From Atrichornis clamosus (Eukaryota; Chordata; Aves; Passeriformes; Menuridae): a stretch of 64,000 nt of DNA. Below the pieces are notes generated by a model, which searched no databases, had not been told where the DNA came from, and saw only the letters and a program-made list of their open reading frames with translations. Below are positions 1 to 12,944 of this stretch, piece after piece. The stretch's first letter is position 1; each line of letters begins with the position of its first letter. The stretch is taken from assembly GCA_013400975.1 (NCBI GenBank), contig WBMZ01006362.1, positions 235,795 to 299,794 of the forward strand, read 5' to 3'. Made by a program: the position numbers and the translations under genes.

Positions 1-3000
1 TAGTTGATCATTTCCACTCTTAACACACTGAGGAATCACAGATACACTATAGTAGAACTATAACTGTTTTAATTTCTAACATCAATTTTAGTTTTCTTGA
101 CTATAACTACAGAGTTATGTAAGAATCTTATAATAATACCTAAAACCAAATTTCTTCTTTCATTCATTTTGTTGCAATTAAGGGTACACTCAAACTGTCA
201 ACCTTGATTCTAAAACTTCTGTGTTTTATATAATTAAAGTTGTCTGCAAGCCCTTGTCAAGATGTATAGTGTAAATAACAGTACAACCTTGTAAAAATTA
301 ACTGATTCAATTATGGAAATAATAAATCAGACTTTCATCAAAAAATAACTCTTGGAATCAACCCCCCATATTACCTCTAAAGTTTGGGATTATTTTTGCA
401 AAATGTACAGAATTTTACTAAATAAATCCCCTAGAGATATATTATGTAGACTCCTGTCTAGTGTCCTTTAATTGTCACTCTAGTGCCACATTTGTTGTGT
501 GGCAGGTGATTTTGGTCTTACAATCTGGCAGCTCTGCTGAGAACAAAGCTCACTACAAGATTACAAATGCATGTGGGCATGCATAAGCAAGGGTAGTGAC
601 TTCAGCCTATCAGGAATTTAATTAAAAAGTAATTACAAATATGCACAAAATATTGCTTCTTAGTTTTATCAACCTACGTTGAAATAAGTAGAATACAGAA
701 AGTAACTCCTCCACCATGTGCCAGTTTTCCTTTGAGGAGATTTCAGAAGTTCATTAAGCTTAAATTCCTTGAAGTATGAACTATTTCCTAAGAGAGCAAA
801 GAATGCTTAATCTTACTTTTATGTCTAGATCTGTTGTGGTGGAAAGTGACTGATGGCATTCAATTACATAAATACAGGAAGAAGGGAAATCTGTTTTTTT
901 CCAGTTTGTTATCAGAGTTGTTCAATAAGACAAAAAAAATTGTAGAAAATAATGAGCAAGATAAAGAAAATCCAGTAATGTGGAAATAAATAATAATAAT
1001 TTAAAAAACACCTGACAAACAAGCAATGTACTTATTTTCTTTAAATTGCATTTTTTGCCACTGGATTTTTTGGTGCGGAAAGAAATAATATCTGAGCAAA
1101 AGTACAGTCCAGTGCATTTTTAAGCCATAGTGGAAAAAATATGCATTCCCCTGTTTCCTGACATGCATTTTTGTGCATAATGTCTATCATGTATGTATAT
1201 TCACAATATGCACTTACGAGAATTGAGGGAAGGTACAGATCATTGGCAACAAATGTTTGGAATCTTCTGTACAAAAAGGTGACAGACAAGTCACTATCAT
1301 CTGAATCAGGGAAGCAGTTAAGCAGAATTTGTGTACCCAGCATTCTACATAACCTGGAAAAGAAAGGTGCCTCGAAGTCAAAGATACAATGTAATAGAGA
1401 TACAAGGTTTCATTCCTACATACATGTTCCAGAAAACCCCTGTTTTTCAGAGGTGTGTTTCGTCTCTAACTTAAAAGTTGAGATCTTAATTCAGGCATCA
1501 AGAAGGCCAGTCCTGCAAACGGTACTGTGCAGCTCGTAAGATGTGTTCATCACAGGGTTTTCCACCAGTTGTCCTAAAGCAAAGAAAATACATCAGAGAT
1601 TATTTGTAATATACAGTGGTGTAGTTAAACATTTGGAATCTCACAGCCAGATTTTAAAAAACTTAGGTATAAGAGCATAATATGATGTAATGATGACAAT
1701 CAATGCTCACTTCATCTTATTATTTCAGTGGGATTACATAGTAAAGTAGTACAGTAGCTGCATTCAGAGGATGGTAATATCTAGGCTGAGGTCATCAATA
1801 GTGGATCCTTCAGTGGAAAGTGAAGGATCCAGGGATATAAAGACGCAGCTCTGAGCACTGCAGAAGAATGAATCAGTTAAAAATTCCTATTTCACAGTTT
1901 TTAATGAACATGCTTATAGAGTACTGCTGTGAGACCTCATTTTGTTAATAATACCATTAGCAATTCTGCTAGAACTGACCTTTTATTAGTAAAAGTGTAC
2001 TGCTGATTGCCAGATTTTGGAAATAATAGGGATTATATTTCAAATTAAATACAATTTTATGTTATTTAATCACCAATATCATTCAGACATGAAGTACTGA
2101 AATACTATCAGCCTTTCTATTGAAAGTATTGCCAGGATACTATTCATTTCATGGCACCTAAGTGGAAAGGGAAAGATAACTATCCTGAAAGGAAACCATT
2201 AGTCTAACTTAGTTACAAATATCAAGCTATGTTATTTATAGCCAGCAACCCTGAGCTGTGCAATATCCTCAACTCTAGAAGTAAAAATGGCAGAATCAAA
2301 AAAACACTGAGGAAAGTATCTGTGGTAAGTAAAAAGAAATATTTCAGCTTGTACCCTGGGGGAGATCCTGCTACTTGCTGAAACCACATTCAATTTGCAA
2401 GTGAAAAGTCAAAATGTTAACAGTTACAGACCTAGAAGACTGTCTTTCTTGAATGGAAATAAAACATAACCACATGGAAGACAAGGGTCAGGATGTAAAG
2501 TGAGATTTGAGTGAAAAAACATTTCCTTTAGCATTTCAGGAAATATTCTCTCAAGTTTGCATTACACCAGCCTCAAATATACAGTTCATAAAAAGTGGAT
2601 TGTGTTATTTAGAGTTATACCACGATCTGTTTTCATATATTTTAACAATCTTGGTTTAGTAAATTCATACCACTCTTTCCTTGTACAAATTTTATTTGAA
2701 CCTCAACCTTACACCTGTTGGCAGGTGTCTGAGTCTATTAACAAAAGGAAAATACTATTCTGACTACCTCATTTATCTTAGATATGGTCATAATCCAGCC
2801 ACAAGTGTTAAGAACTAGAAAAATTGGTCTTTTGAGATGAAACATTAAATTCAGTTCCTAATACAGAACTCCTGAAGCATAATATTTCTCAGACAATTTT
2901 CTGTTGACCTTCAACTTTTCATTGTCATTTTCTAAAAATCACTATATATTTTAGAAAGTTAATGTAGCTGAGTAAGTTTAAGACATGAATTTGTTTTATT

Positions 3001-6000
3001 ACGTGTTTGGGAGCTAATGTATACTGTGGAATAAAACTCCCATGTTGCTAAGCAGGAATTACTTTAATCACCAATATTTTGCTATCCATTATTTCTTGAA
3101 ACTTACCCTGTAACTCATGTATCTTGCTTTCACAGTTAAGATCAGATTGTTAAACCTTGAAAGGATTTTACTACATTATGAAGGAAAAGTAAGTTTTATT
3201 CAGACATTTGCTTATCTCCATTAATCCGATTTCATTATCCTGAAAGGATGCAACCAGTGATATTCTAATGTAGAAAAATGATTTCCAAAAGCTGGAAAAT
3301 ATGATGCTTTTAGTTGCAGAACATAGAGATAAATATGTGCTGGAGAGAGTCCTCAAAACTTCTACATGTTCAAGCTTGGTAAAATGAAATCTTTCCTATG
3401 ATTCCAGCCTTTTTGTTAGACAAATTTTGAAACTGAAGGTTTCATAATCTTAATAAAATGACACTTAACTGTAGCACACCTCACTGTTTTATGCAGTAAG
3501 TAAATTGGAAAGTTATGTGCAAGCAGTTTTTCACTTGCACTATCCATTAAATTGTAGACAGGAAGGTAACTTCCAAAATGAACATTAGCTTTGTCAGCAT
3601 TGTCAAAGGACACACTGCCAGGAGTTCAAAACAACAGTAGTTGTTGTAGTACAATTTTTAATGCCATTTTATTGCTTTCTTGAAAATAATCAAATAGATG
3701 ATGAATTGTCATCCTTTCCACTCTGTAGTAAGAAGACTAGTGAAGCATTTTGGTATTTTCTTAATTGAAGACATCAATGCCTGCAGAAAAATATGCCCAT
3801 ACAACAGAATATTAAATTGTTTTCCCAGTTAAAAAGAAGCTTATGTGCTATTAATTTATAAAGGTACTGTTGTACTGTGATCTAACACTATAGTATAAAA
3901 AACAAAGCCTTCAACTTATGATGACATCCACGATTTGTATTGATCTGCAGTTCAGTGCAGCCTTAAGAAGAACACGAATACCCCAACCTTGGAGCCTACG
4001 AGTCTTTATGAAAGGGCATCGCATCACAGAGGCCCATCAGCTGCATCCACCCAGATCCTGCATGTCCTCGGCAAAGAGGGATTTAGTTGTCTTCAGAACA
4101 TTACCCATTCTGAATCTATAGCAACCCTCCTCTAATATGCAAAGTTATTTTTAGCATCAGGGCAGCCTTGAAGACAGCAGGTAAAGCATGAAAAGAATGA
4201 ATAAGTGGTTGTGGTACCCGCCTGTGAATAGAAGCTATATATAGCTCTTGAGAGAGATCTTAATATATGTATAATGTGTATATGAAAGGACATCTGCCTC
4301 CCTGAGGGGAAGCAGGGGTGTCAGAAACATAGAGTAGAGCATTATTACTACTTGTGACCTAAGCAGTTACCTAAAAAGTCATCATTTCCAATTATTCTGT
4401 TTAGGAAAATAAATTGTTAATGGAATCAGGTGTCTTTGATCCAGTCTTTATTTGCAATGAATGTATAGCCTTCATTTCCCTAAGTGAAGAACAAATTGAA
4501 CAGCGGGAGACTATTTGCAGCTCCAAGCTCTTTACAGTCATTACTTGCTCCAAGAAGTTCTCTAGGGACATTTCTCAGGTCCCCCTTTCCATGCCTAGGA
4601 GCCAAGATCTCAGTTTCTGTGATATCAGCTGTTCTCTTGAGTTCCCACTTCTGTTTTTCTGCTTTATATATTCCTGTCTTACATATTTGTCTTATATATT
4701 CCTGTCTTTTTCTCTTATGTATTCATCCATTTGCTTCTAAAAAAAATCTTATGAAAAAAAGCCACATGTGCCTTTGTTTAATCAGTACTGTGTGCCATTT
4801 ATCTAGCTGGGGAGCTATATTGCTTCATGAAGGATCTTATTACTTCTTACTAAGGTGTTACATTGGGCCTGGGAATTAGGCCCTCCAGTTTTAATGACTC
4901 TTTGCCTATCACAAGGGCAGCAACAGTGGAAACTTAGAGATGCCTGCAAGTGATTGGTATCAAAAAGAAAGTCAGCTGTATGGTACTTGGATTGCTGTCT
5001 TTCTTAGAGATGCCTGCAAGTGATTGGTATCAAAAAGAAAGTCAGCTGTATGGTACTTGGATTGCTGTCTTAGATTAGGAGTCATTTTGAACTAAAAATG
5101 TGATTGTTACCATACTCAAGGCAGGGAAAATCCTTCAGTTTCTGAGCAGTCATAACTAAAACATGTATTTCTCTGTTGCTATGAAAATTACATTTTAAAC
5201 TACAGCCAGTTCTTAGATAAAGATGTGTTGGTTTTGTTCTCCCACCGCAGAGGGAGAGGGCCAGCAGCCAAAAGAACAAACCTTTTCTTAAAGCTGTACT
5301 AAGTATGTAGTATATTGGCATATGAGCAAACAGTTGTAATGACCTTTTCAGCCCTCCAAAGCCTCCAGTGCAGAGCCAATGTGGTTCGTAAAGAAAAGGG
5401 ACCTTGGAGTTCACCTTGCTGTGGTGGTATTTTATTTAATGGAGAATCTGTGCTGGGCTTGTGCAGTGGCAGCGTGTCTGCTATAACATAGGCTGGGATG
5501 TCAGGCAGATCTGGTATTTTCTTGACGTAAAAAGGATTAACTTACTGAAATAAGGTACTTTCCAAATTTCTTGAGTTGTTAAGAACAATAAAAACATCAG
5601 TAAAACACACTTGTGGAGCTATCACCAACAACCCCTTATAATGTTTCAGTGCTGATCCAAATCCCTGCTTTGTAAAGCATGTTGATTTGCAATGATGAAA
5701 CAATAATATGTGTTTGATGAGGCACATCCTTCTTATTGTGTAGTTCATGATGTCAGTGGCACTCCAGCAAGGCTTGTACTTGAACTATTTCAGTGACTTC
5801 AGTGGCACTAAGATTTCTTTCATTGTAAATTATTTAGGACGTAGAAACCTGTTTTTAACAAGTAAAGACTCTCTGTTCAAAAGCCTGTTGTCTCTGCCAT
5901 GTAACAAATAAATTTCCTATGTAGGTTTAAATAAATAATATTTTTGGTTTCTTCCTATCTGCAAAATGGCAAGGAAAATTAAAGACAAGTTTATAAAGAT

Positions 6001-9000
6001 TAGAATAATTCTTCAGGGAGCCAATGCCATGAAGAAAGTACAGAAGGGCATGTAAGATAGCACAGGTCAAGGAAAGGATTTTGTAACACGCCGTCTGTTT
6101 TTAATTAGCATCTTGGCAAACTGAAAGAGCTCAAACATTTTTCCATGAAGGCATGTATTATAGACTTTCCTAGCTGCCAATTAAATGGCATTTAGCTACA
6201 GTGACAGTAGTATGTTGTTTTGGGTCTGTAGAAAGAACTTGTGCATTCTAGAAATCTGGGACATTTTGTTTTGGATACAGGGTTCTTACTGGGCTGGATT
6301 TTCTATCTCTTATTTTTACTGTAGGGGTGAAGGATACCTTCTATGAATAACTACTAAATTAGGAAATAGATCAAGGAGCTGGCAGAGTGGCGGCAGTAAT
6401 TACAAAGTGGCAGTTTGTATACACCTGTTGAAAGTCTCCTCCAGTTAGATGATAATTTTAAACAATGGTAGCCAAATTCTAGGGCATTTTATGAGGTTCA
6501 TCTTTTGTCCTGTTTTGTAGAGACCGAGGTACTTTGTTGCCAGTTCTGTCCTATGGTTCGTTTAAATGTTTGTGTGCATTTGTAAGGTGAAACTGCCCCT
6601 CAGGCCTGTGGCTCCCTATACATTTTCTGTAACAGTGAAACCAATGCTCTCTGCCCACTCCTGTCCTCAGCTGCTTGTTTTGTCTCTAGCTATCTAGCAT
6701 TTTTGTTTGTTTGTTTTTGGAAGGATTTGGGCTTCTTTAGGGTTTTATTTGTTTTCGTGTTCTTTTACCAGCTCGTTTATTTAATCCAGTTTAGAGAATA
6801 GCATTAGAGACAGAAACACCAGTACTGAGCTGTGGAAGAGAGCAGAATCAATAGTACTTGGAAGAGTGGGGAAGAGAGAAACCATCCTATTAAGGAAAGA
6901 ATTGCACAGAAATATGTTCTTAAAATCACCACGCCAGTTTCTTCAAAAGCCATGAGACCATTTTCTATTGTAAATTAAGCATAGATTCTCTCAGAAGTAT
7001 CATGCTTTTAATGTCTGGTCGAGCTATGTAGGGGAAAAAAAGGCAAAAAAGTAACTTGCATATCTGAAAAAGACTTTTTCTCGCTAGGAGGTTCATATAG
7101 AGGGCACTTAATCTTACAGTAGGATGTATGCTAGGTGATGAGTGTGATGTCAGTTCCACTGAAATGGATGCGCATGTTGTCCATTTCAGAAGTGTCCCCA
7201 TTTCCAACATGTGAGAAGCTGATCTTTCCTGAGTAAACTACAGGCAAATCTTCTTGGAAGTTTTCTTGAAAAATTGAAAAAATGCAGATTTCTGCAGCAA
7301 GTGTAAACATCATGTTCTTTTATACTGTTTCCTTTCTTATACTTCCCCCATATTAGGTGTGGTCTCAGTTCCTGCTGTGAATCGTGAAGTAGCACAGGTT
7401 CACAAATCTTTGAATTGGGCTCTGGTTTGCTTTTTGAGCTTGTATGTTTGCTCTTTCATTTCCCCCCCAACCTTAAATATCCATTGTTAGCATTTTCAAG
7501 GCAAAACACAGACAATAGAAGCAAAGCAAGAACTCTTTATGTAGGTCTGGATAAAAGTGGCTGGTAATCAGGAGAGCAGTTAACTTGATGCTACTGGATT
7601 GTATTCTGCAAAGCCCACTGCTTTGAACAGAGCTTAGAGGCAAATGAAGCATCAAGAATCATAAAGATGTTGAAAGTCCTTGGTTGCAACAAAATAAAAT
7701 AGATTAATTTTGCCTGGCTTCCCTTTGAAAGTAATACATTGTGCATCTGTTTTTCTTAAAGAGAGATCATTCAGAAACCAGCACATCTCTCCTGACGTAC
7801 TTTTTGGTTTTGGTCAAATTCTGGTGTACCTAAGCCAGCGAGCAATTCCAGCAACACCCACATACGCACCAGGATATGCTCAGTGGAGCACGTGTTCTAC
7901 ATCACTATGAAGTTTTGGCCAGAAGAGCTAACTTCAGAGGTAATGGTGTCTAATTCCACACTGAACTGTGAACTGGATACTTTATGCAAGGGAAAGGAGA
8001 CCACCCTCCAAGTCTTTCTTTCCTCCAAAGCTGGCAGCAGTTAAGTAGCCATTTCCTCAGCTTTTTGACACAAGGACTGACCTGTTTCTGCTTTTAATGA
8101 AACTCTGGTGTAATAAAAAAGGATGCCCATAATACGAACCTGTATAGACAGGATAGGGCAAAGTCAGCAGAACTTTCCAAATAAAAAGTTTTGGGCAGTC
8201 CCATAATCATTCCCAAGCTTGTCTGTGCTATGAACTGTTGTAAAGGCATCTCGAGTTTTCTTATGCCTAACCTGCAGAAGGCCTCTTCCTGGCAAGGGCA
8301 CTTGGTGCCAGATCCACCAGGAAGCATAGTCTTTTCAGAACTGTTTAGAATTCACAAGACTTAGTTTTGTTTATTGAAAGTACAGCCTCATTCTCAGCTG
8401 CTTTAAATTTGCCATTTGCTGCAGAATTTCTTAAAAGGGGGGAACCAAGAGAGCAAAACTCAGACTCACGAGATGTTTGTAGGAGTCTTTGATCTCAAAA
8501 TCCTTCTGCTCCAAACACAGTGGTACATAGCAATGATAATGTTTTGTTCTTTAGGAGACCCGTGAATACTGGGTGTGATTCGGACTATTGCCCATCTGTG
8601 TGGTGTAATATTATGGGCTTAACACCAAGCACAGTAAAGTTCACTAAAGTCTCATTATCACCATCAGTGGATTTTGGAATAGGCTACGTATATGCAGGCA
8701 GCTCATCCTGAACAGAGAAAAGGCAATGCAGTTTTCTAAAAGCAGGATGAAATTAAGGATAACTAACAGGATATGCATCTGCAAAGGGAAGTGTACTGAG
8801 CATGAAACCACAGGAAGCTTATTCAAATTTTGTCATATGTTCGTAATGAAAACATACTGGTCTAATTCAAGTATGCAGATATAGTCATTGGTGCAGAGTT
8901 AATCCCTCAAAAAATGTTAAATATTTTTTAAAATAAGTTTTGGTTCTATGTTCTGACCATTTGTATTTGCTGTCCTCAAATATTTTAGCAAACAGGTTTA

Positions 9001-9345
9001 CTTGTAGAATTATTCACATTGTAACCAGATAGTGGAGAATATGTACCAAAAATACATGCTTAGTAAATATCAATAATAATAAATGCATATGTTTGCTCTG
9101 GAAATGAAGTCATGGAAGTTGTGCTAAGAACACAAGCAATAGTGGGTGGTGAATACCTTTAGTGGCCGCAGGCAAAAGTAGCTTTAATTTTGACTGTTAT
9201 ATACCTGCACCAAGCTTGTTACTAGATGGTTGATTATCATAAAAATTGTTGTAACCAAACAATTTGGATACGTTGGAAGAAACAGCAATTTGTTTCTTAC
9301 CACGTAGAGCCACTGCGTGGGAAACAATCGGTCACTCAGGCGTAG
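1..9345. other. AT-rich non-coding stretch upstream of the first CpG island
   Basis: I looked on both strands for exons of FRA10AC1, the neighbour expected from human gene order, and recognised none. Open frames here are short and unlike known proteins. The only clear structure is a 70-bp tandem duplication at 4933-5072 and a smaller duplicated segment near 4.66-4.71 kb. Two short minus-strand frames follow good splice acceptors, near 1.5 kb and 7.2 kb; they are treated as findings, not genes. Confidence 0.6.
4933..5072. repeat. 70-bp tandem duplication
   Basis: Two head-to-tail copies of a 70-bp unit beginning CTTAGAGATGCCTGCAAGTG, at 4933-5002 and 5003-5072. They are identical except for the last few bases. 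Such near-perfect identity indicates a recent duplication, a polymorphic repeat or an assembly artefact. Confidence 0.95.
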
Positions 9346-9399
9346 TTGGCTCTGGTCAACACTGAAGAGGTGAAATATGACTGCACAGTCGTGCAGGAA

Positions 9400-9790
9400 A
9401 CACTGCAGCCGCTCGGCTTCGGGCCGCGAGGGTCCTTTCCGCTGCTACAGCGAGGGCTGGCATCGCAGGGGGCGCGGGGACCAGGGACGGCGAGGGGCAG
9501 GCCGGGCGCTCCCTCCGGCCCTGCCTCGTCCCGGCCCCGGCCGAGGCCGCTCAGGGCGGGCGCCGCCCGGGGCCGCTGCGTTGCCGGGATACGGGGCCGC
9601 GACGAGGCGGCGGCGCGGGGCCCGCGACAGGCCCCAGCCGGTGTCCCCCTGCCCGTGTTCCCCTGCCCGTGTCAAAGAAAAAGTGTCCCTCTGCCAGTGT
9701 CCCGCTGCCAGTGCTCCCCCGCTCAGCCCAGAACGCGCCTGGCCGCCGGCCCTCTCCGCGGCACGGCGAGGTGCAGGTTTTTCGGGTAGA
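9400..9790. promoter_or_regulatory. CpG island, candidate promoter of unknown gene
   Basis: A sharp rise in GC and CpG density in otherwise AT-rich DNA, about 3.4 kb upstream of LGI1 exon 1. Open frames occur on both strands, as expected for GC-rich sequence, and none resembles a known protein. In human the gene upstream and divergent from LGI1 is FRA10AC1, whose promoter is a CpG island; that identity here is only inference from gene order. A distal LGI1 promoter or a non-coding RNA are alternatives. Confidence 0.6.
9641..9724. repeat. 14-bp minisatellite, about 6 units, in CpG island
   Basis: Six consecutive 14-base units, each starting GTG and most following the pattern GTGTCCCCCTGCCC. 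The third unit has diverged to an A-rich version (GTGTCAAAGAAAAA). The array fills the right half of the CpG island. Confidence 0.85.
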
Positions 9791-9899
9791 ACGTCAAGTG
9801 ATGGGAAGCAGACCGAGGAACGCATCCACAACTCCCTCATCCCCCCTGCTGGAACAGTGCTGAAAGAAAAATAAATGAATTTTGAATCCCATTGTAACT

Positions 9900-12660
9900 A
9901 CTCAGTACCTGAAACACCCGGGAAAACAAGCAGGGACTGAGAGGCAGGCGCTGGTCCGTGGGCGCAGCAGGCCACTGCCTGCTCCGCTGGCCAGCAAACA
10001 AACAGCCATGGCATCGGCAAAGGGTGAGCCAAGTGTCGCTGGGGTGGAGAGAAGCTATGCCACCGAAAATCCATGAACCAATTTGTTTTTAAACTGCTAC
10101 ATGGCAAGAAATGGGATGCTGAGCTTGGCAGAATAGGATCCTGGAAAATGTGATTATGCCTCTCTTTTGATGGGGCTGTTATAAATATTCATGATATTTG
10201 CAGTTTTGGAAAAAGCAGGTTTTTTGGCATATAGTTTGGAATAGAAAACTAACTTCCAGGCGGTTCTCTGCATGGGCAAAACTGGAGTCAGGTTACTGCT
10301 CTGCTGCAGAATTTGCTTTTGTTACTGAAAAAAAGGCTACCCTGCAAAGTTTTCAGGAGGTTCACAATGTGGTTGGAGTATTAATTAAAGAGAAATGCCT
10401 ACGTAATTGATGGTGGATTTCAGTGAATGAGCCAAAGGAAATGAAACACAGGATTTCACCATCAATGGCAAAATATTGCCATGGCAATGGGTAGCTTTGC
10501 CAGGAATAAACAAACAAACAACAACAGGCCTCATCTCTTTCAGAAAAAAAGTTAGAGAATTTTCTGTTTATACCTCACCAAGTCTGTGCCTTTGGACATT
10601 TTGGAGGGCAGAAAACAATGTACCCTACTTATGCAAGTCCCACAAATACAGCTCCCTTCTCAGTAGTAGAGTTAGATCATTTCCAGAGCAAGAAGTAACC
10701 TTTATACCCAAGAGAAGGCATCGAAATTTGCTTAATAATGATTTCAGTGCTTTGGCTACTGTAATCCTGTTCCATTTACTTACAGAAGGTGGAAGGGCTC
10801 AGAAATAACACAGGTTTCTGTCACTCTTAGCTGAAGTCAATCCTGCTTCAGGAGAGACTGCTGATAGGGAAGGTTTTCTTGAGAGCAAAAACATGGACCT
10901 ACACTTAAATTAATAAAGAGCTTTATAAAAACACAAAGGAGAGAGCAAGGGAGCTCAGAAAGCACGAGCTGCCCTTTCTTCCACAGGCACGGATGCCTGG
11001 TGGGAAGCATGCCCATGCACAGGCAGTGCAGTCCTCTCCCAGCATGGCCTTTGAAGGTGGCCGTGTGCCTCTGAAAGCATTCTGGACATTTCTGGCCCCA
11101 CCCAGTCCTTCCAAGGATGCAGTCCCACCACCTGGTCTGAGTTCTGCACGTCTCCCTTCATCCCAGGGAGACGGACCTTAGCCAGCGCCCAGTCAAGGAT
11201 TCAGCAATGCTGAAGTCCTGCCTTGTATCCATACGCTGAGTTTCCTGTATTTTTGCAGGCTGTTGTTCCACCCGTAGCATATGAAATTCCTGGTGGGCAA
11301 CCATATCTGGATATGCACTTGGGTCCTGCTGGGATTGTTCCTGAGGAAGACAGACATGGCCTGATTTTGATCTTGGGATTTTGTGGCTTGTAGAGCAGGA
11401 GCAATGGGCCAGAGCCAGGTGGCCATGTGGAATAATAGGAGGGGTAATCAGAAGTCAAAAGATATCTCCTCATCAGGAGATCAAATGTCTCTCGGTGAGG
11501 AGACAGCATCTATGTGAAGGAGCCAGTAGTGAGCCTGACTGTATTAAATGTCTGTACCTTTGGGTTGACTCTAGTAGGTTTTGTGAGCTGTGTAACATAA
11601 ACAGTCCAGTGGGGAAGTGTTAAGATGTGTTAAAGTTTGCAAAACTCTTCTAATAGCAGTCCTATATTGAACAAAAAAATCATCCCATATGGCTTCCCAA
11701 TCATTTGGCACTTGTTAGTTTTGTCTTACCATTCTTAATATAATAACACTTAGGTGCTGCTTAAGTTCCCTATAAAATATTTAATGTAGTTTACTGTAAA
11801 GTCTTCAAGCTGAGGACTGTATCTTACGGAGCACTCATACCACACCTAAGACTCATTTCTATTGCAGCCTCCAGGCAGTATTGTAAAGGTTCATTATTAC
11901 CACTAAGATCTGTCACTATCCTGTCACTTTTCAAAGAAGGTCCATTCTTAACTACAGGTTTAACATAGCTGGTATTTAAATAACAATTTTCTTTTTTTTC
12001 CATCTAAAATGATCAAGCCTGTGCCAAGCAAATAAATTTTTAAACTTGAACTTTAGATTAATATTGTTTATATTGAACTGTGTTTGATCTACTTTATTTA
12101 ACCAGCTCAGAAAACATGCAACAAATAAGAAGAGTTCTTTTTCTTAAAAAAAAAAAAAAGAAAAAGAAGCTGCATTTGGGGTCTATTTTGCATGAGAAAA
12201 TATTTTGTTTAGGAATGACAGTCATAGGCATTCTCTCATACATTGTAATATTTTCCATGTGTGGCAGCTTGTTTTTCAGTGGTAAAAATATGTGCAATAA
12301 AGGCTAAGGATAAAAATTAATCTAACAGCTTTTGCAGCAATGCTTTTGATGGTTTCACTCGATTTCATTTTCCTGTGGATACTGCCATTAGTTCTGCTGC
12401 TTGCAGTATGTGAAGCATAATTCTGAAAGGTTCACGAGGTTGTAGGGATCCAGTAAGAGATGACTGATTTCTTCCCCCACACACATACACTCCACCCCAC
12501 ACCCACTCACCCACCCACCAGCAAAACATAATGCTGTACTATTTTTGGTAACAGGGAAAGGGCCTCCCTGTGAAAACAGAAAGCAGTGTATTTCTCAGTT
12601 ACATCACTTTGCAATCTAATGCTGTGTTGTGCTCAGTGTTTTTGTGGTGATGCAAGTCTT
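9900..12660. other. Non-coding stretch between CpG island and LGI1
   Basis: No gene is recognisable. A CA/CCCA-rich low-complexity patch lies at 12475-12522 and an A-rich run near 12147. One 44-codon open frame directly after a strong splice acceptor (11259-11393, + strand) is discussed as a finding. Confidence 0.6.
12475..12522. repeat. CA/CCCA-rich low-complexity repeat
   Basis: Imperfect run of CACA, CCCCA and CCCA units between unique sequences. It is likely a degenerate microsatellite. Confidence 0.8.
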
Positions 12661-12672
12661 TTTTTTCCCTTT

Positions 12673-12675
<3 letters not shown>

Positions 12676-12734
<59 letters not shown>

Positions 12735-12758
12735 TCTTTTTTTTTTTTCCTCCTTGTT
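12676..12758. repeat. Long poly-T tract bordering the assembly gap
   Basis: About 75 bases of almost pure T with rare C, ending in a short CCTCCTTGTT segment before the gap. A second run of about 23 T resumes at 12926 on the far side. Homopolymer of this length is poorly resolved by most sequencing, so its length and the gap size are unreliable. Confidence 0.9.
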
Positions 12759-12925
12759 NNNNNNNNNNNNNNNNNNNNNNNNNNNNNNNNNNNNNNNNNN
12801 NNNNNNNNNNNNNNNNNNNNNNNNNNNNNNNNNNNNNNNNNNNNNNNNNNNNNNNNNNNNNNNNNNNNNNNNNNNNNNNNNNNNNNNNNNNNNNNNNNNN
12901 NNNNNNNNNNNNNNNNNNNNNNNNN
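12759..12925. other. Assembly gap (167 N)
   Basis: A run of N between two poly-T tracts, ending 289 bases upstream of the LGI1 start codon. Any open frame crossing it is meaningless. Part of the LGI1 promoter or 5' UTR may be missing here. Confidence 0.99.
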
Positions 12926-12944
12926 TTTTTTTTTTTTTTTTTTT

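Noticed and set aside
1..9345. FRA10AC1 exons expected from human gene order
   Set aside because: I searched the minus strand for its conserved segments by eye and found none. It may lie further left or have been missed; a tblastn search would decide.
9346..9874. Open frames of 130-165 codons in the 9.4-kb CpG island
   Set aside because: Overlapping frames on both strands, low complexity, partly made by the 14-bp minisatellite.
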